Shown here piece by piece: positions 1 to 8,198 of a stretch of 41,424 bases of DNA. Source of the DNA: Opitutales bacterium UBA7389 (lineage in GTDB: Bacteria; Verrucomicrobiota; Verrucomicrobiia; Opitutales; Opitutaceae). Each line of letters starts with the position of its first letter. Within the stretch, counting starts at the first letter, position 1. The stretch is from the NCBI GenBank assembly GCA_002474325.1, contig DKNL01000215.1:1-41424 (forward strand), given 5' to 3'. The position numbers and the translations under genes are program-made. The notes below the pieces were generated by a model that ran no database searches, was not told the DNA's origin, and worked only from the letters and a program-made list of their open reading frames with translations.

Positions 1-2501
1 ATAATCTCTTCGATTTCCCGTTTGTCAGCGAATTGCACCTCAGCGCCAGTAGCGTAAGTGATGACCTGGTTGACCACGTTGCGGGCAATCTTTTCGGGCC
101 TTTCCAGGGCCAGCTTCTTGAATCCCTTAACGTCTTCGAACGAACGCCCGTCGGGCATATCGTAGCTGGCATCCACGTGCGGCCCGTCTGCCCATTTTTT
201 GCGATCATTGACAGCCCGGTAGTTTTTTCGCCATCCGCCAATCACGTCGTAATTCTCTAAAGCGAATCCAGGCGGATCTATCTTCTGATGGCAGGCCATG
301 CAGGATTCGATATTCCGGTGCTTCTCAAGCTGGTCGCGGATGGAAATAGCCCCTCGGATATCCGGCTCGACTGCAGGAACTTGATCAGGCGGAGGCGCGA
401 CATGTTCACCCAAAATACGCTCTAGCAGCCAGACGCCACGAAGGATAGGCGAGGTGGTAGTGCCATTAGCCGTAACTTTGAGCACGCTGGCGTGAGTGAG
501 GATGCCGCCTCGGTGGTCGTCCTCGTCCAAGGCTACTTTCCGCATCCCGGTTTCGGTTCCAAAATCCAAGTCGTAGTGTTTGGCGATCCGCTCGTTGACG
601 ATCGTGAAATCGGAATCGATAACATTGGTTACGCTCAGATTCTCATCGACCATGTGCTTCAAGAAGGCTCTCGTTTCATCCAGCATTGAATGAAGTAGAA
701 TGTTGTCAAATTCCGGATACAATGTGGCGTCGGGAGAAGTGAAGTTGATATCCTTCAATTCCAGCCAGCTGTCGGTGAAGTTCTTTACGAATGCTTCCGC
801 CTTGGGATCGTTAAGCATTCGTTCGACTTGGGCTTTCAGGTATTTGGGTTGGGATAGGCGATTAAATTTCGCTTCCTGGTACAGGATTTGGTCTGGCGGA
901 GCGCTCCAGAGGAAATAGCTTAGGCGTGAGGCGAGGCTGTAGTCGTCGAGCTTTCCGTTTTTCTCTTCGAAAAAGATGAATCGATGGGAAGAGAGTATGG
1001 CTCGGTAACCTGCCTTTACTGCCCTCAACAGGGACCCGCTTCGATCCAATTCTTCCATGGCGAAATCGTAGTAGGGCTCGATATCGTAGTCAGTTATGGG
1101 GCGCCTGAATGCTCGTTCGGCAAATCTGCCAAGCAGGTCATGCAAGTCTTGCTCGGGACGGCTACTAACGAGTTCGCCTGCTCTGACTTTCAGCTCTGCA
1201 AAAAGCTGTTCTCGCAGCTCGGATGTTTCCAACCCTGGATGAATTCGCTCGATCTCCAAGCCTTTCACTGCGATGCCGGTAGCTCCATCCTCGAAAATGG
1301 CTAGATCGACAAAGCGCTTGGACGATACCCAAGGAATAGTTTTGTCGATGGGGGCTATGCCTATGATATGGTCTTTGCTAATCCAAGCATCGAACACGAA
1401 TTCCTGTAGTTCCCGAGTGGCTTCGAATTTACCGACCCAGTAAGTGGCGGGTGCTTTGGCTCGGAGAATGCCAGTATAGATGCGTCCCCAAACATTGCGT
1501 CCTTCGGGTGGGTTATAGGCTTTCGCTTGCACTTTGATGCGATACCAGCCCGTAGAGGGTACTTCTGTACCAGCCATGCGGCCATGAAATCCATGAGTCG
1601 TAGGAAAGCTGTAAACGTAGCCGTCGTGATAGATCCCTTGGCGTTCGTTGTGTATCCGCTCTTTTCCCGCTCCGAGTTCTCTGGGGCCGTAAACTCGCTT
1701 GAACGGCCCATAGGTTAGACGGTCCATCAACTCGGCGTTTTGGACTCTCGTTGTCTCGAGATCGAGCGGAGAATTCAAATCTATCCATTCGCCGTTGGTG
1801 TGCCGGTAGGTTTTGTTTGCCGTTGTATGATAGAGCTTTTTGCCTTCCCAATGGAATATAGTACCGAATTGATTGTCGATCACGGTGGGCTGCATCTCCA
1901 TTGGTAGGGGCTCTCTCGCTACAGGTGGCGGAGAGATGGCCCTACCAAAAGATTCGTCCAGCATGACGTCGACCACTTCGAGATACTTTTTTAAGACGTG
2001 ATATGAAAGTTGCTGGCTTTTGGCTATGTTGATAAATCCAAACGTAGCCTGATCTTCGGGCAACAACTCGAGAAGAGGAATATTGACGCCGAGCAATTCG
2101 TGAAGCGTATTTTCGTATTCGATACGATTCAGTCGACGAGAGTTAACACGTCCTTCTGCAGCGATGTATTCGCGAGAAACGTCGTGAAGAAGGCTTTCAA
2201 ATTCCTCGACGAAGTCAGTCCGCTCATCCGCCTTGACGAGCGAGTCCTCGGGCGGGGGCATCTCATGGTCGCGGACGCGATCATAGAGGTAGGCCCAGAG
2301 GTCCATGTTGGCGTGACTCTCTGGATCGAACGCCAGGGACTCCAAATCGAGCTCCCCTTTAGTTTCTACATCATTGTGGCACTCGTAGCAATTGAGATTC
2401 AGGAACTCGGTAATGGACTTTGGCAGTTCGTAAGCGGTCTCGGCGATGGCATAGTAGGAGAGTGTGGATACTAGTGCAATTACCGGGAGTTTTCGACGCA
2501 T
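1..2501 (-). CDS. DUF1592-type Planctomycete/Verrucomicrobia cytochrome, C-terminus cut by window edge
   Basis: The frame is open from an ATG at 2501 to base 1 with no stop, so about 833 residues are visible and the C-terminus lies outside the window. Residues 1-21 form a Sec-type signal peptide. A c-type heme motif CYECH is at residues 38-42, followed by an 'MPPPE' turn, which is the PSCyt1 pattern. A DUF1587-like 'RRLNRIEYENTLHELLG' block follows near residue 115, then a variable middle region, a DUF1595/DUF1592 block ('AFRRPITDYD', 'LASRLSYFLWSAPPD'), a DUF1588 block ('GGILTHASVLKVTANGT', 'SPILRGVWLLERILG') and the start of DUF1585 with a second CxxCH (CMACH) and 'IDPPGFALENYD'. These are periplasmic or surface proteins of unknown reaction, presumed redox-active. 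The upstream neighbour is a DUF1552 protein, the usual partner. A REP-like inverted repeat at 1901-1948 is translated in frame as part of the variable region. Confidence 0.93.
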   Translation of the reverse strand, partial: MRRKLPVIALVSTLSYYAIAETAYELPKSITEFLNLNCYECHNDVETKGELDLESLAFDPESHANMDLWAYLYDRVRDHEMPPPEDSLVKADERTDFVEEFESLLHDVSREYIAAEGRVNSRRLNRIEYENTLHELLGVNIPLLELLPEDQATFGFINIAKSQQLSYHVLKKYLEVVDVMLDESFGRAISPPPVAREPLPMEMQPTVIDNQFGTIFHWEGKKLYHTTANKTYRHTNGEWIDLNSPLDLETTRVQNAELMDRLTYGPFKRVYGPRELGAGKERIHNERQGIYHDGYVYSFPTTHGFHGRMAGTEVPSTGWYRIKVQAKAYNPPEGRNVWGRIYTGILRAKAPATYWVGKFEATRELQEFVFDAWISKDHIIGIAPIDKTIPWVSSKRFVDLAIFEDGATGIAVKGLEIERIHPGLETSELREQLFAELKVRAGELVSSRPEQDLHDLLGRFAERAFRRPITDYDIEPYYDFAMEELDRSGSLLRAVKAGYRAILSSHRFIFFEEKNGKLDDYSLASRLSYFLWSAPPDQILYQEAKFNRLSQPKYLKAQVERMLNDPKAEAFVKNFTDSWLELKDINFTSPDATLYPEFDNILLHSMLDETRAFLKHMVDENLSVTNVIDSDFTIVNERIAKHYDLDFGTETGMRKVALDEDDHRGGILTHASVLKVTANGTTTSPILRGVWLLERILGEHVAPPPDQVPAVEPDIRGAISIRDQLEKHRNIESCMACHQKIDPPGFALENYDVIGGWRKNYRAVNDRKKWADGPHVDASYDMPDGRSFEDVKGFKKLALERPEKIARNVVNQVITYATGAEVQFADKREIEEI
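1901..1948. repeat. REP-like inverted repeat inside a reading frame
   Basis: Arms TTGGTAGGG (1901-1909) and CCCTACCAA (1940-1948) are perfect complements, with a further CTCTC/GAGAG pairing inside. The form resembles the GTAGG-type elements at 2551, 22392 and about 31937. It lies within the DUF1592-type gene and encodes about residues 185-200 without breaking the frame. Confidence 0.55.
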
Positions 2502-2529
2502 CTGTTCTAGTCTAGATGAAATTAATTAA

Positions 2530-2635
2530 CCGCAAATCACACGGAGAAATTGTAGGTGCGATCGTTGACCGCGTCTACAGGTGATTCATTTGCCATCAGC
2601 GAAATATGATTCGTGTTGATTCGTGCGATTAGCGG
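2530..2635. repeat. nested inverted-repeat element between two genes
   Basis: The outer arms at 2530-2543 (CCGCAAATCACACG) and 2622-2635 (CGTGCGATTAGCGG) pair at 12 of 14 positions. An inner hairpin at 2551-2579 starts TGTAGGTGCG and ends CGCGTCTACA. The element fills most of the 153-base gap between the DUF1552 stop and the DUF1592-type start. The homologous pair at 8199-12471 has only a short gap there, so this looks like an inserted REP-type sequence. Confidence 0.5.
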
Positions 2636-2654
2636 GCAACAATATCCAAACCCG

Positions 2655-3947
2655 CTAAGCCATTTCCAGACCAGTCATTGTACCGGTACTAGTGGCGAAG
2701 CGATCCTCTTCGAGGCCATGACGGTGGAGAATGCTTAGGAAGAGATTCGGCAGCGGGTAATTGTTTTCTGTGTCGAAAGCCAAGTGCTGGCCGTGCTTGA
2801 ATCCACCGCCGGCAAGAAGGACTGGCATGTTCCGATTATCGTGGGAACTGCCGTTGCCAAGATTGGAGGTCATGAGCACGCTAGTAGTATCGAGCATAGT
2901 GCCATTGGCCTCTTCTGCTCCCTTTAAGTTGCGCAGGAAATCTCCCCAGCGGCGAACGAGTCCTGATTCTACTAGGGTAAGCTGACGAAGCTTATCATCA
3001 TCGAGCCCGTGGTGACTTAGCGTGTGATAACCTTCATCTACGCCATTAATCGGCACGGCACCACCCTCACCAACGAGGTGAAGCGTGATGAACCGGGTCG
3101 AGTCGGTCTGCAGAGCCAGGAACATTACGTCCAACATCAGCTTTTTACGGTCGATGATGGCGTCGCTATTCTCGATATCGACGGGCGGCTCTGCTTTCAC
3201 CTTTGGCTTGGGACGAGTTGCCCAATCTTGGGCGGCTCCCAAGCGTTTTTCAAAATTGCGAACCGAAGTGAAATATTGATCCATCTTCTCGCGATCGCCC
3301 TTGCCCAGCTTGTGCTCGATGCGTTTGGCGTCCGAGGCAACGACATCCATGATGCTTCGGCCCTGTTTGAGTCGCTCCACGTGCTGAGCTTGTTCCTTGG
3401 GCGTATCTGGAATGAACAACTGATTGAAAACCCGCGATGGAGAAATCTCCGCAGGTATCATGCTGCCCGAGCCTGTGTAGGATGAACTCGTCGTGCCATT
3501 TACATCGAGGACTAAGGAAGGAAATCGCGTGTGATGGCCCTGATGCTTGGCCAAGTGCTGGTCCAGCGAGATGGAATTCTTGAAAGCGGAGCTTCGCGAA
3601 TAGGGAGCCGCTGTTAGGATACTGCCTTCGGCTTGGTGGCCTCCGCTTACATCAGGGTGAGAAGATCCAGTGACAATTGTCATGTCTCCGAGAAGATCTT
3701 TAACCTCTGAGAGGTATAGTGACGGCGTATAGTTTCGACCCGCCTCATTGGGGTTGAGATTTGGTCCATGCAGCCCGAGAGCGAGGGTTACTGCCACGAA
3801 ACGCCGTGGGGGTTGCTGGGCAACCGAAGAGGCGAAGGCTGGGCTCATGGCCTCGAGCCAAGGAAGGGCCATTGCCGCACCGGCTCCTTTAAGAAATGTG
3901 CGCCGCGAAAGCGACTTCGAGAAATTAAAATTAATATCCTTCTTCAT
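2655..3947 (-). CDS. DUF1552 family protein, Tat-exported
   Basis: 430 residues. The N-terminus has a twin-arginine signal, 'SRRTFLKGAGAAMALP', ending near the A-F-A-S at about residue 40. The body matches the DUF1552 family: 'RRFVAVTLALGLHGPNLNP' after the signal, 'TGSSHPDVSGGHQ', 'SLVLDVNG', 'GRSIMDVV', 'EKMDQYFTSVRNFEKRL' and 'GEGGAVPINGVDEGYHTLSHH'. The reaction is unknown; members travel with DUF1592-type cytochromes, as here. I chose the ATG at 3947 because it begins a normal Tat n-region; a TTG at 3971 and a GTG at 3950 are in frame. The DUF1592-type gene follows 153 bases downstream. A LacI-like palindrome sits 64 bases upstream of the start. Confidence 0.92.
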   Translation of the reverse strand: MKKDINFNFSKSLSRRTFLKGAGAAMALPWLEAMSPAFASSVAQQPPRRFVAVTLALGLHGPNLNPNEAGRNYTPSLYLSEVKDLLGDMTIVTGSSHPDVSGGHQAEGSILTAAPYSRSSAFKNSISLDQHLAKHQGHHTRFPSLVLDVNGTTSSSYTGSGSMIPAEISPSRVFNQLFIPDTPKEQAQHVERLKQGRSIMDVVASDAKRIEHKLGKGDREKMDQYFTSVRNFEKRLGAAQDWATRPKPKVKAEPPVDIENSDAIIDRKKLMLDVMFLALQTDSTRFITLHLVGEGGAVPINGVDEGYHTLSHHGLDDDKLRQLTLVESGLVRRWGDFLRNLKGAEEANGTMLDTTSVLMTSNLGNGSSHDNRNMPVLLAGGGFKHGQHLAFDTENNYPLPNLFLSILHRHGLEEDRFATSTGTMTGLEMA

Positions 3948-4010
3948 CACCTCGTAACTGTCTCCAAGCAACTATCAGATATGGACCTTAGCCATTCAAG
4001 CAAAAGCGGA

Positions 4011-4024
4011 GTCAACGGTTGATC
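4011..4024. promoter_or_regulatory. LacI-operator-like palindrome, site 1
   Basis: GTCAACGGTTGATC, with the 11-base core TCAACGGTTGA at 4012-4022. The same core in slightly varied form is at 12619, 28265 and 28425. It lies 64 bases upstream of the DUF1552 start at 3947. LacI-family operators are often short palindromes with a central CG; assignment to that family is inference. Confidence 0.55.
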
Positions 4025-4187
4025 ATTTTGATAGGTTGGTAATCCGAGCATTAGCACGCCATTGAGCGAGCTTTCGGATTTCTAGGAGAGCAGAAAGATT
4101 CGGATCTGGGCAATAATGAATTGATTCGGAAAGCTAACCTAGAGACGAAGCGTTGGGTGGAGCAGTTTGCCTGATTCCGAAAGAGTG

Positions 4188-4261
4188 GCACAGGCATCCC
4201 GCCTATTTGGTTTATTTTAGAATTCTCTGCGTGTCTCCTTGTGCGGGCAGGATGCCTGTGC
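4188..4261. repeat. inverted repeat with GCACAGGCATCC arms
   Basis: Arms GCACAGGCATCC (4188-4199) and GGATGCCTGTGC (4250-4261) are exact complements, separated by 50 bases. Both arms are flanked by GAAAG-like bases on the outside. A related short form, GCACAGGCTTTCAGCC, is at 19640. I see no gene between 3948 and 4398; the stretch holds this repeat, the palindrome at 4011 and the sulfatase promoter region. Confidence 0.55.
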
Positions 4262-4286
4262 TTTCCGGGTGAAAGTTCGCAGATTG

Positions 4287-4321
4287 GTCGTTAAACGACT
4301 CGTTTAATTCTAGCGTATAAT
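4287..4321 (+). promoter_or_regulatory. putative sulfatase promoter with overlapping palindromes
   Basis: A consensus -10 hexamer TATAAT is at 4316-4321. Just upstream, TTAAACG (4291-4297) and CGTTTAA (4301-4307) form a 17-base palindrome, and GTCGTT/AACGAC (4287-4299) forms another overlapping it. No good -35 is visible at the normal spacing, which would fit a regulated promoter. Function is inferred from position only. Confidence 0.4.
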
Positions 4322-4398
4322 CTCCAGACTTCCCCATGAGCCACAATCAGCTAGTGTGCTCAATTATTTTATCCGAACCATTCGCCTCTTACTCAAAG

Positions 4399-6027
4399 AT
4401 GAACATAAAGAGCTATCTATATTCCCTATTCGCCTTGATATTGAGTCTGTCGACTCAGGGTAGGAAACCCAACATCCTCTTCATTATGGCCGACGATCAT
4501 ACCTGGCAAGCGATTGGCAGCTACGGTAGCCACCTCAAGGAGTTCTGCCCTACCGAGAATATCGACCGATTGGCCAGCGAAGGCATGCTTTTTAAGAATG
4601 TTTACTGCACCAATTCGATCTGCACGCCGAGCCGAGCTTCCATTCTTTCTGGACAATACAGTCATAAAAATGGCCTTATGACCCTCGTGGACACCTGGGA
4701 TCGCGATCACCAGCCCAACATGGCAGTTGAGCTTCAAAAGGCAGGCTATGAGACGGCCATTATCGGCAAGTGGCACCTCCACTCTGAACCAATCGGGTTC
4801 GACTATTATAAAGTCCTTCCAGGACAGGGGTTGTACTTCGACCCATTGCTCAAGGAAAAGGGTAAACCCTGGCAGGACCACAATGATGGTGGTGAACCTT
4901 ACAAAGGCCATTCCAGCGACGTGATCGGTAATGAAACGCTCAAATGGCTCGGCGAACAGCGCGACGAGAAAAAGCCGTTTTTTCTCATGTGCCATTTCAA
5001 GGCCCCGCACGGTATTTGGGAAAACGCTCCTCGCTTCAATCATCTCTATGCCAACGAGGAAATTCCCGAACCCCACAGCCTGTTTGAAGATAAGAGCGAC
5101 CGTTCAGATGGTTCACGCAACTACGGGAGCACGCTCGGGCCTACCAATCCGATTCGTAATCGCGTCGCCCGGATGCAAAACGACTTCTGGCCAGGCGGAC
5201 CCCTTAATATCACGGGCATGGATAAAAAGCAGCAAACCCGTGCCGCCTACCAGAGATACTTGAAGGACTATCTTCGGTGCGTCGCTGGCGTTGATGAAAA
5301 CGTAGGACGCGTTCTGGAATACCTTAGGGACAATGGTCTCGAGGATGATACTCTGATCATCTATACAGGTGACCAAGGAATGATGCTTGGCGAGCATGAT
5401 CATGTGGATAAGCGTTGGGCTTTCGAGGAATCGATGCGCATGCCCTTCATTGCTCGCTTTCCCGAGGAGATTGAAGCTAACAGCATCAATAAAGATATCA
5501 TCAACAACGTGGATTTCGCTCCCACTCTACTTGACTTTGCTGGTGTCAAAAAGCCCAAGGCCATGCAAGGACGGTCCTTCCGTAAGATTCTCCAAGGCGA
5601 AACGCCTCGGTCCTGGCGCCAATCCACGTATTATAGGTATTGGATGCATCGGGCTCACCACGACATCCCCGCTCACTACGCGATTCGTACCCAACGCTAC
5701 AAACTGATCTTCTACTACGGTCTCGCTCTACATCCAAACATGGACGAGATTTGGGCATACGGTCCCGGCGAAGAGATAAATGAGGAGAATCTACATCAGG
5801 TTTCATCGTGGGGTGCGACCAAACCCGAATCTACGCCTGCCTGCCTCGAATTGTTCGATATGGAAAAGGATCCATATGAGCAAAACAATGTATACGACGA
5901 TCCGGGATACGCGAAGGTTCGCGAATTACTCAAGGCCAAACTTCTAGAGCTAAAGCGAGAAGTGGACGACCGCGATTCTTCTTATCCCGAACTTGTTAAC
6001 CGCCGTGAGCAAGCATGGGGAAACTAA
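4399..6027 (+). CDS. exported type I sulfatase (S1 family)
   Basis: 542 residues from the ATG at 4399, which opens a clean signal peptide (residues 1-21, 'LYSLFALILSLSTQG'). The in-frame ATG at 4336 would add 21 residues that do not look like a signal, though it is closer to the -10 element. The catalytic motif C-T-P-S-R is at residues 75-79; Cys75 should be converted to formylglycine. The metal-binding 'MADDHT' is at 30-35, 'GKWH' lies near residue 125, and the second metal motif is 'YTGDQG'. The enzyme would cleave sulfate esters in the periplasm, probably from a glycan; the substrate is not predictable. No formylglycine-generating enzyme is in the window. It stands alone on the plus strand. 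Confidence 0.94.
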   Translation: MNIKSYLYSLFALILSLSTQGRKPNILFIMADDHTWQAIGSYGSHLKEFCPTENIDRLASEGMLFKNVYCTNSICTPSRASILSGQYSHKNGLMTLVDTWDRDHQPNMAVELQKAGYETAIIGKWHLHSEPIGFDYYKVLPGQGLYFDPLLKEKGKPWQDHNDGGEPYKGHSSDVIGNETLKWLGEQRDEKKPFFLMCHFKAPHGIWENAPRFNHLYANEEIPEPHSLFEDKSDRSDGSRNYGSTLGPTNPIRNRVARMQNDFWPGGPLNITGMDKKQQTRAAYQRYLKDYLRCVAGVDENVGRVLEYLRDNGLEDDTLIIYTGDQGMMLGEHDHVDKRWAFEESMRMPFIARFPEEIEANSINKDIINNVDFAPTLLDFAGVKKPKAMQGRSFRKILQGETPRSWRQSTYYRYWMHRAHHDIPAHYAIRTQRYKLIFYYGLALHPNMDEIWAYGPGEEINEENLHQVSSWGATKPESTPACLELFDMEKDPYEQNNVYDDPGYAKVRELLKAKLLELKREVDDRDSSYPELVNRREQAWGN

Positions 6028-6167
6028 GGATGCTTTCACTGCTCCAATCTTATAAGCTGAACCGTCATCAGTGCTTCAAATCCATTTGTGCAGTCAAACT
6101 AATAACGTGATCAATTCTAATGCACAATTTTCTTCAGATTAATGAGCGGAAAATCACTGAGGCTAGG

Positions 6168-7103
6168 TTAGTTGTCGAGACCGTGCTCTCGAAGGATTTC
6201 TTTCTGGAATGCGAGCATTCGGAGTCCGGCTTCAGGCAGGCTGAATTTTAGGCCGTGGCCGGCGCCGCGTGCGATGACGAGCTGATTCTCGATTCCGAGA
6301 TCGTTGAGGAATACGTGATAAAGCAGGTTGCTCTTGTAGTTGGCGTCTGTATCGCCAACGGCGAGCATGATCTCGATTTTGGCATTGGATGGATTGGCGG
6401 CGTAGGCCCGAGCGAGATCCCAACTATTGTTCTTAGGATCATCCATGGTGATGAATTTGCCTTCGACGCCATTATTCTGGCTGATTTGAAATTCGCCTTG
6501 GTATCCTGCGGCCATCGCTAGAGCGGCACTAAAGAGATGGGAATGTTTTAGAACGTACCGGGTTACTCCTCGTCCGCCTTGTGATGTGCCTTGCAAAAAG
6601 CGAGCTTTGCGATTGGCGATAGTTCGGTAGGTCTTGTCGATATACTCGACCAATTCGAGGAATGCCGTCTCACCATTGTATCCCTTCCAATTGTAGTGGC
6701 TGACTTTACCTCCGTTGACGAGTACGACGAAGCTCTGCGGACGAACTCCATTTTGGATGGACTTGTAGAGTAGTGGGAAATGGGAAGCGCCTTTGTATTC
6801 AGCTCCCGGTCGCCCACCGTGTAGGTGATAGACTACCGGGTAGCGTTTCTGGCGATTACTTGCACTGTCATATCCATCGGGCGTATACAGGTAGAATCCC
6901 ACCTCCGCTTGATTAGATTCGGAAAAGAAAGATAGGTGCTCAAGTTTGGGATCTATCTTCCTGTTGGCCGGGAGTTTGTTCTTCCAGTGAAAATCCTGCA
7001 AATGCTTGTCATTGTTTCCGGCGTTGGGAATTTCGAATTCGATGCCTGCATGAAGGCTAGTCGCGATGACGATTGAGAGAATAAAAAGAGGTAGGTATTT
7101 CAT
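6168..7103 (-). CDS. exported esterase, alpha/beta hydrolase (esterase D/feruloyl esterase-like)
   Basis: 311 residues with a signal peptide at 1-19 ('FILSIVIATSLHAG'). The 'YPVVYHLHGG' oxyanion-side strand is at about 88-97, and the nucleophile elbow G-T-S-Q-G places Ser at residue 174. The likely acid is in 'AVGDTDANYKS' and the likely histidine in 'GAGHGLKF' near the C-terminus. Members of this family remove acetyl, feruloyl or similar groups from plant or algal glycans, but the substrate here is unknown. It is divergent from the hydrolase at 7251 across a 147-base gap, so the two may share a control region. Confidence 0.85.
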   Translation of the reverse strand: MKYLPLFILSIVIATSLHAGIEFEIPNAGNNDKHLQDFHWKNKLPANRKIDPKLEHLSFFSESNQAEVGFYLYTPDGYDSASNRQKRYPVVYHLHGGRPGAEYKGASHFPLLYKSIQNGVRPQSFVVLVNGGKVSHYNWKGYNGETAFLELVEYIDKTYRTIANRKARFLQGTSQGGRGVTRYVLKHSHLFSAALAMAAGYQGEFQISQNNGVEGKFITMDDPKNNSWDLARAYAANPSNAKIEIMLAVGDTDANYKSNLLYHVFLNDLGIENQLVIARGAGHGLKFSLPEAGLRMLAFQKEILREHGLDN

Positions 7104-7250
7104 TGTGGCTTGGTGTTTATCGGCAGAGTCCTAAGAATACGAGGTGTTGGGTCGGTGAGGTTGTCATCACAAGTGCGGAACGATCAAGAACGGAATAATG
7201 CTTTCCGGGAGATAGATTTTGGCTAGGGTGCGATAGAATTGAGAATACAA

Positions 7251-8168
7251 ATGCTGAAAGCCAAATTGAGTCTATCACTTGTGTCTTGCCTGTTTTGGGC
7301 ATGCTCTACGGATAAGCGCCATCGTCTCGATGCAGTATCCCAGGCGACACTATCGATTCCAGATCTATCGCCCGGAGAAGCGGCTGCCGGAAAGCGAGTG
7401 CAGGTTACACCCATCGAGTATTCGGGTACGGAAGTGTATCACACTGTTTACCTCCCCGGTGATTGGGAGGCGGATGGTTCGAGCTTGCCCATAATTTTTG
7501 AATACACAGGAAACTATTTTCCCAAGTCGGGATCCACGGGAGAAGTTAAGGACGCTGGATTGGGCTACGGTTTGTCAGGTGGAAAGTACATATGGGTTTC
7601 TTTGCCCTGCATACACGAAAACTTGAGAGAAAACCAAGTTACTTGGTGGGGTAGCGAGACGGCTACGTTGGATTATGCCAAGGTTAATGTTCCGCGAATC
7701 ATCCAGCAGTACAATGCGAATCCCGATGCGGTATTCCTATGCGGATTTTCACGAGGCGCTATCGGAGTGAATTATCTGGGGCTTCATGACGACGAGGTGG
7801 CCAAATTGTGGACGGCATTCATCACCCATGATCACTTTGATGGCATTAGAGAGTGGAAGCAGACGAAGTGGGGAACACCACTCAGCGAATACCGAAAGAA
7901 AGCTAATGCTCGACTGAACCGAATCGCTAACCGACCCTACTTAGTTTGCCAGAACGGAGATAAATATGGAACGGAGGCATTCGTCCGCGAGCGGTTAAAA
8001 TCGATGCAGAATTTCATCTTCATTGATGTGCAGACGAACGAAATTTTTGGCGAGTTTCCCCATCCCTTGGCTAAGTCGGCCCACACGGATATGTGGGCTC
8101 TGCTGCCGAGCGATTATAGAGTCCAAGCCTGGCACTGGATGAACGAAGTCGTGGAGACTGCTCAATAA
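7251..8168 (+). CDS. alpha/beta-hydrolase-fold lipoprotein or secreted esterase
   Basis: 305 residues from ATG 7251; a TTG at 7239 in the same frame would add four residues. The N-terminus is hydrophobic and ends F-W-A-C with Cys18, a weak lipobox because of the Trp. 'LPIIFEYTGNYFP' resembles the strand before the oxyanion hole, and G-F-S-R-G gives a nucleophile Ser167. A histidine in 'SAHTDMW' near residue 283 is a candidate third member of the triad. It is homologous in type, not closely, to the divergent esterase at 6168. The substrate is unknown; the context suggests glycan deacylation. Confidence 0.72.
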   Translation: MLKAKLSLSLVSCLFWACSTDKRHRLDAVSQATLSIPDLSPGEAAAGKRVQVTPIEYSGTEVYHTVYLPGDWEADGSSLPIIFEYTGNYFPKSGSTGEVKDAGLGYGLSGGKYIWVSLPCIHENLRENQVTWWGSETATLDYAKVNVPRIIQQYNANPDAVFLCGFSRGAIGVNYLGLHDDEVAKLWTAFITHDHFDGIREWKQTKWGTPLSEYRKKANARLNRIANRPYLVCQNGDKYGTEAFVRERLKSMQNFIFIDVQTNEIFGEFPHPLAKSAHTDMWALLPSDYRVQAWHWMNEVVETAQ

Positions 8169-8198
8169 GGTCCTTTCAAGCCACAGGTTTTTGTTGAG

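Noticed and set aside
1361..1851. Overlapping minus-strand frames of 112-116 residues
   Set aside because: They lie inside the DUF1592-type gene in other frames and have no family features; the long frame from 2501 carries all known domain motifs.
2010..2474. 154-residue plus-strand frame
   Set aside because: Antisense to the signal peptide, heme motif and DUF1587 block of the DUF1592-type gene; no recognisable features.
2560..2572. ATCGTTGACC as a further LacI-like site
   Set aside because: Only one half matches; the other half is not TCAA and it lies within the REP-like hairpin.
4426..5076. 216-residue minus-strand frame
   Set aside because: Antisense to the sulfatase, whose motifs are all in the plus-strand frame.
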